From positions 310,001-374,000 of the forward strand of contig NC_052021.1 of the NCBI RefSeq assembly GCF_015832195.1: DNA of 64,000 nt. The letters run 5' to 3'. The notes under the pieces are model-generated. The model did not search any database and was not told the DNA's origin. It saw nothing but the letters and a program-made list of their open reading frames with translations. The position numbers and the translations under genes are program-made. Below, piece after piece: positions 20,756-31,161 of the stretch; positions within the stretch are counted from its first letter, which is position 1; each line of letters starts with the position of its first letter. Source of the DNA: Motacilla alba alba (taxonomy: Eukaryota; Chordata; Aves; Passeriformes; Motacillidae).

Positions 20756-23700
20756 CCTTTCTCCAGGTATGATTATTGCTCCCAAGTCAATGATTACTCA
20801 AAAACTCTTTTGTCTCAATCAAGATCAGCTTCCAGTCTAGGAATGTTAGACTCCCAAACTTTATAAAAAAAGCCATTTATACTAGTTGCTTATCTGTGTT
20901 GTTATGGCAAATGTTAACAAAGACAGTGACTTGGCAGTTTTACATGCTGGGCTTTTATTTTTTTCAAAATTCATTTTATCCCTACATTTTATATGCTAAT
21001 CATTTTATCCTGATTGTATTAGAAGTCAGCAGTTTTCATGTACACCTCCATGGGGAATTGTACATAACCTACACATCCTTGAGTATTTCAGATTTGGTAA
21101 TCTGCCCCAAGCTCACTTGTCAACATTTGTCTCCAGCCTTTCTGCCTGGCACCTGAACAACATACAAAAGAAAAAGTAGATGCTGGAAATAAAATATGTT
21201 ATCTGTGAGCATTTATTTCACATGGGTCTGTGCCTGGGAGAGGCTGCTACTTATGGCCAACTTGCAGCAGATAGGGACGTAGTCTGGGGAGGCAGAGGGT
21301 GATGTCCAGACTCCGTGGGCTGGCTGCCTGGCCCTGATGCCACATGATGGGATTTGTATAATTTGATCATTGCAGATCATTATGGAGTGTAACTCTCTGC
21401 TTTTATGCCTCAAATAACACTTCAGCTTTGCTGTTACCTGTGACTTTTCCCAGAATTTTGTATCTGACTTTTAAACATTATTTTAAATATTAATTTCTTT
21501 GACTGGGAGGTGCCTTGCCATCCCTCTCGTCCTCTTTGCCCCAGAGGTAAAACACAGAATTGCTGAATGCCTTTGTGTCACTTTAGTTAGTTAACAGCTG
21601 CATATTTGTAAATGCTCTGTATGCTACAGTGAAGTGAGACCTGAATTTGCTCTATGGCCTATTGTTGCAAATTCAAAGAAGTAAGATCAATTATGGAAGA
21701 ATGCCATGGCAATTAACATCTTACCCAGGAAGGAATATCAGATGAATTTATGACTGGATTGGATGAAAACTTGAGGGTATGCTACAGACAGAGCAGAAGA
21801 GATGTTATTAGTGGTACTGCATGGCAAGAACCCTGCTTTGGGCAGGAATGGCCACAGTGGAATACAACTGGAGAGTTGTCAGGGCAATGACAGACCTGAT
21901 ATTTTCTCAGTTTATTTGCAAGTCATCACCCAATGACCTTTTGGGGAATTAGAAGCAGCTGATATCGTCAGTGCTGTGGTTGTGGAAGTGTCCTAGCTTT
22001 GGCCTGTCTCAGCAGGGTGTTCACTTCCTGGCCCTGCTGTGCCTCCAAGCTGCTGAAGAGGGTTTGAAGAGCTGGTTACACAAACATCTGGGATGTTTGT
22101 GTAAGAGCTGATGACAAGGGAAAGGATAGCTTTACCAAGACCTTGTCAGTGAAAACAAGCAACATACATCTGTGCTAGAGAAGTGGGACTAAGTAGAAAA
22201 ACAGTGCCATGGCAGTCAATGACAGATGAGAACAAACCTTTGCATGTATCAGACAAGGAAGAAGATGTCTCCAGTATGCTGCTGAATGTTGTATGAGAGC
22301 TTGGTTGGAGATTGGGACTACATGATCTTGCAAGTTGATATTTTAGGAGGTGTTGTACAGGAAAAACTTGCAATGTTGAGATGTAGTCTGAGTGCAAAGA
22401 TGAGGAGGGATGTTAATTTTTTTCTGCAACTTCTTGATCAGAGTTCCACTCCTCAAGTCTCTTTAAATAAGACCCACAGATCTGGCCTTATGTCGCTTTT
22501 GTCGGAAGGTGAATTACCCTCTTCTGCTGTCAGGCTGGTTTTTTAATAGTCCTGCTGTGTGTTCTGCTGTTTCACCGTAGCCTCTCTTCACTTTCTGCTC
22601 TCAGGGCTTCACCAGAAAGAGCTAAATCAACTGTGAGTGAGTTTCTCTTACCCTTAAGGAGAATCAGTGGTCACAACAGGGAACCTACAGGCTAGATGAG
22701 TAATTTTTCTCTGTGAATAGGGCAGCACATACTGGCTGTTTGATGATAAAAGGGGTGTGTGTCATTGGTCAGCGTTCAGGACTCTTTGCACATCCCTGAG
22801 AGAAGAGATCACAATGTAGCATTTTTGCAGCTGAAATCAATCCTCTGGTTTTCATCCTCAAAAGCAGCATCTGGTTTGCATGTGCCCTTTGTTCCTTTTT
22901 CCAGAAGAGAAGGGGGACTGAGTGTGGGTTGACTGATAATGGCAGACAATAAGATCTTTCCTAATCATGAAGAGCCACCATACATTCCAGTGGTTTATGG
23001 TTTATCACACACCCCACATGCACTAAGCTCTGAGCGCAAGCAAAGCATTTAGTCCATCATTGCCCCTTATAGACAGCGCAAAGCAAAAGGAGCAACCACG
23101 GCATGCATGCAGTGATCACAGAGCTGTAAAAATTTTGTCAGACCCAGTGGCCAGCTTTTTAGCTTCAATGACTGGCAGCAGCATAGTGATAGTGTTCATT
23201 TACTGCCATGAGGAACGCTCTCCATGTACAGGAGAACTTACTTTGTTTCCTTCATGGCTACAGGGTAGAATGTCTGGGTTGGTCCCAGCATCAAGAGCAA
23301 CTCTGATTTCTGCACCCCAAAGAGAATTTCTCCATGCAATAATTAAATGTTGGCAAAACCACATGCCTGCAGCCTTTTTTCTGCTTCTCCATGTAAGTGA
23401 GCAGGCCATATGTGTTGGGAAAAGGTCATGCGGGAGGATGTGTATTGCTGCTGCTCCTAATGTCTGTGTCACCAATGTTTCAGTTTAAATCAGATGAGGA
23501 TCTGATACAATAGGCTGGCCATATGGAGTTTGAGGAAAATACTATACTGACCATTTTGACACTTTTCAGCATAGATTCTTACTACACAGATTTTGCATTT
23601 GCACATTTTGTGTTCTTGCTTAAGAACAACTGAGATTATTCCTTGTTTTTTAATGAAGGAGCCTGCACACAAAACTTCCCTTTATTACCTAAAAATTCAG

Positions 23701-26700
23701 CAGTTATTCACTGCCTGCTTTTGTCCACAAGAAAGGGGAAAAATGTATTCCTCTGGCTGTTTCAATTCTGCTTCAGTTTCTCTGCCAGATTTTCTTTTGA
23801 GATCTGCATAAACAAGTTCATGATGGCGGAGAAGATAAATGGGAGACAGCTATCTTGACACAGGCAGTTTTTGGTAATGCTATGCTGCAGTGTAAGCTGT
23901 TGATGGTATCCAGGGATCAGAAATGGGTAACTCTTGGCTTTTTGGTGAGTTAGGACAGTTACAGAAAAGCTGCAGTTCTGGCAATACCAACACTTGCTGT
24001 TCTTTCTTTTTAGTCTTGTAAACGATGTGTGCTTGTAACTATAGATCTTTCCTTAAACTTTCCTGTTATTTTTTTTTAGTTGGGAGTTTTCTTCTGTTTG
24101 ACTTGGTTTTGAGGCCATATGCTTTTGAAAAGTTTTCCAGGATGGATTAGGTTTTGTTAGCCATGGGGATTGTTGACATAAAAGTCTACTAATATGTGAA
24201 AACTATTATGAGCTCTGATTGTGAATTTTGTCTGAATAGTGCTCATCAGTTGAGAGATCACTAAGTATGAATCTGTCTTAAGGAAACAAAGACTCCTAAG
24301 TAGAAACTGTTCTTAATAATCAGGAGGTGAAGCCATGGAACATAGCCTTTTCTATTGTGCCTGTGAATCTAAACTGATCAGCAGCTGAAATGAGACCCCT
24401 CTTCCCTTGTGTTGAAAGCTTCAATCAATTCTATATACTGGGCTTCTTACTGCACAAGCCAGATTTGTAATTTCCCCAGTTACTTATCTCTCTTTTCAGG
24501 GGGTTCTCTTTCCTTTCTTTCCCCATAATTTTTTTCTTTCCCTCCCTCGCCCCTTCTCCATACCTCACATTACCGGAGGCTACAAGCTGAAGGGAGATAT
24601 TGAGGCAGATATTGATGTCTATCTAGAAGTTCAGGATGCAGTCCTGAAGCTTTTCACTCTCTCCTTGCTTGGGTGATCCTTTAGTTAATTTTCTGAAGTT
24701 ATTTAACTCAAGGTGTAGTGCCGAAGCATGAAATCATTAGTCATGAGCAGAATCCTGACATCCTTCTCATGCTTCAGATGATAAAGCCTCTTCTTGCTTA
24801 GAGAGCTAGAAGCTCTATCAAAAACTGATTAGTGTTTGTGCAACAAGAGGCAATGTACCATTTCTTTATTCCTCCAAGTGCCCAAGAAAACTGGCAAGAC
24901 CCTTATGTGGTGCTTATCTCTGGATTTTTAGGAGTGAAAAATGAGAACTTTGTAGTTTTTGTTGCTCTGGAATACTGCCAAAGCATACTGCAGGTGGTCT
25001 TTTGAACAAAACATGTATATGAGTGTCTTACTGGTGCCTCTGAAAAGAGTGTTGCAGAGGTCACCCTGGCCCTGCTACCATGGTGGTACAGTATGTTTTT
25101 CAGAACAGTGTTAACCCAAGTCATAGAGGAGATGAGTGCAGAGATCCCATAAAGAGACTTGTGCTGTTTAAACCTTGTAGTGCACAGACCAAGTGCCGAG
25201 AAGTGAACTCTTACTGCCTCACTGATGCATCTTAGAGCTTCCCTGAGCCTTCTGGTGTTGTCTTGGCCCCAGTACTTCTTTCTTTGCTATTTTTGCATTT
25301 TAATTTTCTTTCCTTCACTGTGTGGACATTGGAAAAGTTTATATCACAAAGATTTATAAAGCCACTTGTGGTTTCTGAGTGCTTTGACTTTCTGCTATTG
25401 CTCAATTCTCAAGGCTGGCTTGTGCTGCCACTGGACACTGTCACAAGACAGGTAGGTGGTCTTGGAAAATGTTTGCAGAACTGAAGCTCCTTTTCTTTGT
25501 CGATAGATCAATATGTTTGCCCTTTTATTGGAAGTGGGAGTTATAAGTGTATTACCTTTAGGTGTGCTGTGGTTACTACTTAATTTTCTATTGAAGTGCT
25601 GCAAAGAAGAATATAGTTATCATCGTGCTTATTTTGAGGAACCAGGAAAATGGTAGATCTCAATTAATGATGTCTGGTAGAGATTCCTTTTCAACAGCCT
25701 AATAGCATAGAGTAACTTTAAAGAGGTCAGAAGCTGCTTGAGGCTGCCAGAGCAGCATAAAAGAGATGTGAAAAGACTTAGGAATTACTTTACTATATAC
25801 TTTTCTTATATAATCCCATATTGACCCCTTTTTCCTTACATCACTTCAGTCCCTATCCAGACAAGTGCAGTGTTTCTGAAGTAGCTCCAGTGGCTAAATA
25901 AGGTAAGAATATAGAAACAGAAGGCATCCAGGCTGAAGGCAAAGCTTTATGATGTTGCTAATAAAAGACATGAGAGAGGGACTGAGAGGCAGGAATAGCT
26001 CCTGTTGCAGTCTGAGCTCTCACCTGAGGCTGATGCTGTCTTGGGCTTAGTTAGGGGCTACGTTTTTTGTTAGTCAGAAGTTTCCTAATAATCCTAATAG
26101 GGTTTTTGGTCTTAAGTGTTTGTTTTAAAGACTAACACTTTAAACTGATAATCTTCCCTTAAAACACTATAGTATACTTCCTTTCAGTAGCAGAAAAATA
26201 AATGCTTAGGAAGAGGCCTGGACCTCATAGAAAACCTTTCAAACAGAGGAGGTGGTGAATGCCAGAAATTATGCAGCTGATGGCTTTGTCAGTGCTTGGA
26301 GTCACAGCCTGTGATTATGAAACAGCCACTTTGAACTCAATTATGGAATCATTGAGAAATCCGCAAAAGTGTGTTTTCACCATGGAAGTGGAAATTGAAC
26401 CCCTAAAATCAATTGGCCATAGCAGGATGGAAGTCTTTTAATCACAACTGTCTCATCTTCTGTTGGTTGTGCCTAAAATACCATGGTTGAGTGAAGAAAT
26501 ATAAATAATAAAAGCCTTTTTCATGTGATGCCTTTCCATCTTGGCCCTGGGCTCCTAGTTCACTGGCTTTTGTAATTAATCAGTAATACATAGTTTGATT
26601 CTTGTAGGTTCCACTGGAATTTATACATATGCTAAGTATATCACAGGTATCATATAAAATGTGTTCTCATGAGTCTTTTTATAAATTTAAGAAGTTAACA

Positions 26701-26754
26701 CTCCAGATAGGTTCTAAGTGAGTTTTATCAAAATCTTGCTGGATGTAACTCCAA

Positions 26755-26789
26755 TGACTGCAGTGGATAACTGTTATCCACTGCAGTCA
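26755..26789. repeat. 35-bp palindrome, 17-bp arms with one-base centre
   Basis: The left arm TGACTGCAGTGGATAAC (26755-26771) and right arm GTTATCCACTGCAGTCA (26773-26789) are exact reverse complements around a single T. The next bases outward do not pair. The inner CAGTGG...CCACTG resembles hAT transposon ends, but no element body is present. Confidence 0.9.
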
Positions 26790-28043
26790 CAGAATAAATA
26801 AACTTGAAAATGGTTCTGAAAATCCCATTAGCACTTACTCATTTCTTTCACACTTACTGTTCAAAATGTGCCCTGTGGGCCCATTGAAAGTCATCTGACC
26901 ATATATTTGCAGGGATGAGAACAGGTGAATAAAGACGACAAATATTTAATAATTTTTAATTACAGGTGATAGAGAGATTATTAGAAGCTTTTTTTGGAGG
27001 ACTTGATTTTTCATTATCTTGTTATGCATCATTTAATCTCTGAAGGAAAAATGACCCCTGATGTAGGATTAATTAATATGGAGTTTCATACTTTCACCCA
27101 CTTCTGGCCTGCACCTTTAGAAGCATGGGAGCAGAGGTTAATCCATGTTACAGGGAGCAATTTGATTTTTTATCGCAGTAAGGATATCTATGGTAACTAG
27201 TGTATGCTTTTGCAATGTCTGACATCTATTCATCTAAAGCCATCAAAACTCTGATAATAGAAAACTAAATGCTAATTTTCAATTCTGATCCTTTAAATTA
27301 TGCTGATGCATCATCTTCTAGGAGTGTTTGTGAGGTGTAATTTAATTGTATTTTTTCCACCTACAGATGATGCAATTGGTAAATTAAAATTAAAGCATTG
27401 AGTTGAAGATGTCTTTACCATCATTAACGAAATGATTGTGCAGTTTACAATTGGTTTGGTTTTTTTTCATAATGCTGGTGGTATCTAGCATTTTGTTTAT
27501 CAATTTCAGTTTATTTTATTCACAAACTGAGAGAAATGCATTATTTAATAATATATTCTCTCATGTGCTGCTTTCTAATTTCCTGACTTAATCCCTATGA
27601 AACCCTATTAGTTGTGCTTTCAATGAATATTTATCTCACGTTCACTTGATTTTGGCCTTCGTCCTAGTTACAAAGGTTTCTGTAGTAGCATGTGTAGAAC
27701 CAGGATGTGACAAATGTGGTGCCATATCTTTCACTTAGCTGCCCTACTTAAAATACCCACTCCACAGCTGACAGTTAGATTTGAATTCTGTAGCAGTGCA
27801 AAATACACCTAAAGTCAAAAGTGACCAGATCTTCCTGTGAAAGGGCTGTGGCACCTGCTGTCAAGAGTCACAGATGTTACTAGATTAGTGAAAGCTGAGC
27901 CTCAAAATGATGCTAACCATCAAATCCTGAATTTCACTCCTTGTGAAAATCAATCTCTTGCTCCTGCTTTCTGTATGTATAGGACCATGAGATTCTGACT
28001 TTAAGACATAAAGAAAGATGAGGTCACAAGAACAGCACCAGTG

Positions 28044-28250
28044 AAGATTTAGGTTGGATATTAGGAAAAATTTCTTCACCACAAGGATTGTCAAGCCCTG
28101 GAGAAGGCTGCCCAGAAAAGCAGTGGAGTCACCATCCCTGGGGGAATTTAAAAGACATGTAAATGTGGTGCTTAGGGATGCGGTTTAGTGGTAGATTACA
28201 GTTGGACTCAATAATCTTAAGGCTCTTTTCCAACATAAATGATTCTATGA
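28044..28250 (+). mobile_element. CR1 LINE, 3' end fragment
   Basis: This is a plus-strand CR1 tail. It reads GATTTAGGTTGGATATTAGG, then TTTCTTCACC, AGGCTGCCCAGAAAAGCAGTGG, GTCACCATCCCTGG, and ends GGCTCTTTTCCAACATAAATGATTCTATGA. This is the standard avian CR1 3' region with its ATTCTATG terminal repeat. It is 5'-truncated like most copies and contains no RT sequence. Confidence 0.92.
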
Positions 28251-30499
28251 AAAGAAGTCTGAAATAGTGCACCTTGTTCTTTTCTTGGCCATGTTTTTTG
28301 GTGACCCATGTTCTTGGAGTCATCTGTGCTCTTCTCATGTGCTGTTTTGGAAGGCTCTTGAGTGTGACAGACATACATTAATGGAGGAACTATTATTGAA
28401 GGAATGTGGCATTCTGAGGATCTTTGAGTACTTTTGAAGAGAAGCTGGACTGGTGTCACTGTTGTCTAAAACAAGTGTTTCATTCACCAGGATCTCACCT
28501 AAATCTTCCCCCATGCACCAGCAGAGGTTATAGGGAATGACGTCTCTCATTTCTATTGCTGTTAACACACACATTCATTATTTTGTGATGCCAAGTGTAA
28601 ATGGAACATGTCAAGGCTGAAGTCTAAAAGGTCTTTTTTTGGCTTTGGTTTCTGCAGTACACGCACACAGAATCCTTCAATTATGTTACTGCACAGAATC
28701 ATGTTTAAGATTGCTTCAGTGCTCTCCCTGAACTGGTAATATAAAAGAAATAAAGTACAAAAGACACCATTGGAAGCTGGGAATTTACTTGCGTGTCTCG
28801 TAGGATGGATGTGAAAAGTTACGTTTCCATTTCAGTCCAGTGGCCATTGTTACAATGTGTTTTCCCCTTTTTAGTTTGTCTTCTTTCTTTAGTGACTATA
28901 TCATTTACTTTAGGACATGGATTACTTTATGGACTTTGCATTTTTACTTTGTTTTCATTGTCTGATTTTATGTGCTGCACAACTTTAAAGCCAGTGCACA
29001 TTTTAAGTCAGTGCACAAAAGATGCATAATACTTGGATGAAAACTTAGTGCCAGAACTCTCACTCCTTGTCCTTTGGTCTCTCTCCCTACTCCATCAATG
29101 TGCACCTGGTCCAGAGCTAACCCCACTCTTTGGAAAGTAGGAGATAGCTGAGCTGAGATGCTGCTTAGAGTAATTACGAACCAGATGCAGAAATCGCCCC
29201 TTATGATGTGTTCAATAGGGAGTGCCAGCAGCTCTGGGATTCAAGTCTGGCTGTTTTCTTCATTTATTCTGGCAGGAGCTTTGTGGTCTTTTTCTCACCC
29301 AGCATGGAGGGAATGTGTTCTTAAACAAGACTCTGAGTGTCCATTGACTTTCAGTTGAGAATGAAGGTGATAAATTTTATTGCACAGAAAAATGTTTCAT
29401 GCTTGAGTTTTTAGCATCAGTTCCTGTGACCTTTGAGAATAGATAATAACTCATTCTAGAACTTATTTAATGCTGATGAAAGTGCTGGATTTTAAAGAAC
29501 TTTAACATGGTCAGGTTGTTCCACAATTGTCTGTTGTAGGGTTGTGTATTGATCTGAAGAGCACTGGCTGCTCTTTACAGGTGTTTGAATTAAATTCTGC
29601 ATTTTTATGGAGTAATAGTATGTGAAAAGTTGATTATACAATTTAGAATAATAAACCAGGGCTGAGATCTTGGATCTCTTGAGTGTGTGGCTTGTCATTG
29701 ACTTCACTGGGGACATGATTTCTTCATTTTGCCATGGGGTATTTGGCATAGTTACATTGTTAAAATGAGAAACAAAGTTTGATGTGATTAAAGTAACTTG
29801 GAGTGCTGAGATCTATGGAAGGATGTCTTTTTCTGTCTTAGGGTGATATAAAGTGAATTTCTATTGTTTCAAGCTAAGCAAGTACCTTTTGTCCAAGTTC
29901 TGTAAATACTCTTATTGTGCTTGCTCCAGGTTTGCAGTGACTAGTGATTCTTCTCATTTTCAGTGATAACTGGTTTTTAAAAATGGTATTGTTTTATTCT
30001 GCCTATGTGCATCATACAAGGAAATGGGCAGACATTTGACTCAGACATGGAATTTTTTTTCCCTTTATGAATAATTTAAATTCCTTAATTGAAGCACTGG
30101 TTTTTGTTGTTTTTTGGGTTTTTTTGTTTGTTTGTTTTTGTTTTGTTTTGTTTTTTTTTCTTGAGGCAGGTAAATCAGCTCCTTAAGAAAGAGTGGTACC
30201 ACTTATGTAGAATGCCATCATTAAAGTGTTCTTCAGGCCTGCCATTTCAATTTGCAAGGAAATCCATTTCCTAAAGGAATAAAAAGGGCAGGATTGGTGC
30301 CAAAAAGTCAGGGTGAGTTAGTCACCAGAAAAATCTTTTATTCATGGAATTAATAAATAAGGGAGAACTGAAAAGGATGCGCTGCTGGGTTTTGTCACAA
30401 AAATGAAATAAAAGAAATTGCAAACCTGGCTTTCTGACTTGTCACTTCCAGTTTAAAGGAAGGGTTTAAAATGGAATACAAAAACGGCTAATCAGTTTT
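28251..30499. other. No gene seen
   Basis: AT-rich single-copy DNA. It includes a (TTTG)n/T-rich tract at 30101-30161. Confidence 0.6.
30101..30161. repeat. (TTTG)n and T-rich simple repeat
   Basis: T-runs broken by single G bases; low complexity. Confidence 0.9.
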
Positions 30500-30505
30500 G
30501 TTCTC
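30500..30505. repeat. ERV-D target site duplication, left copy
   Basis: GTTCTC, directly abutting the TG of the left LTR. The identical copy is at 37990-37995. Confidence 0.92.
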
Positions 30506-30913
30506 TGAAGGAACGCGTGGGTTTCGGGCTGTTAAATCCCCCCGGCTAGCTTAAAATTTATGCCCGCACGGATCCTACATAGACGAAGTAAAGGACGAGA
30601 AGCGCTCTCTCTCCACGTGGTTCTGATGTCCTGTTTATTAGCTGGTAAGGGACATCTGCATCGTAGGGTTTCCAGGTGAAGGAGAGAGAGAGAGGCCCAA
30701 CTCAAGGGACATTTATACCCGCGGAATGGGAGGTGGGGACGGAAGGCCACACCAGTGGGGAGGGGGAAGGGAGGGGCTTCAGGGGACAAGACCACAGGTA
30801 CAAGACCTCAGGTGTGTCTGAGGGATACACCATTTGAGAAAAAGGGGGGAAACATTTGTATAACATAACACCCAGTGCAGAACATCTAAATACCTATACA
30901 GTGCATCACAACA
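30506..30913 (-). mobile_element. ERV-D 3' LTR
   Basis: This is 408 bp with TG...CA ends. On the minus strand TATAAA is at 30712-30717 and AATAAA at 30634-30639. It differs from the 5' LTR by five substitutions and one base of length, all within the first 50 or so bases on the plus strand (U5 side). Confidence 0.95.
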
Positions 30914-30930
30914 CCTCACCCTTTTCTGTT
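30914..30930 (-). other. ERV-D polypurine tract
   Basis: The minus strand reads AACAGAAAAGGGTGAGG, immediately followed by the LTR's TGTTGTG. A pure A run precedes it. This primes plus-strand DNA synthesis and fixes the LTR boundary. Confidence 0.85.
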
Positions 30931-31161
30931 AAAAAAAAAAAAAAACTAACAAAACAGAATTGACCTAATTATAGAAGTCCACCACCCCAAGCCCCGAGAG
31001 TCCCCAATCTTTGAACAGTCTAGCAGGATGACAACTTGGACAGGGTTCATCACGAGGATAGGTGGGTGGTAGATTCTCTTCTTCTACAAAGGAAAAAAAA
31101 TACATTTATTTTTCAAGAGTGTCTTTAAGTTCATGGGTCTACCGGAATGCAGGCAGTTCTT

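Larger units (their letters stand above)
20559..28043. other. No gene seen, single-copy AT-rich DNA
   Basis: No exon or ERV was recognised. It contains a T-rich tract (20718-20755), a 35-bp palindrome (26755-26789) and an AT-rich block with many TAAT cores (about 26950-27600). Open frames are all short and lack motifs. Confidence 0.6.

Noticed and set aside
22985..23490. 142-codon plus frame with a matching antisense frame
   Set aside because: No motif, no start context, and open on both strands; probably chance.
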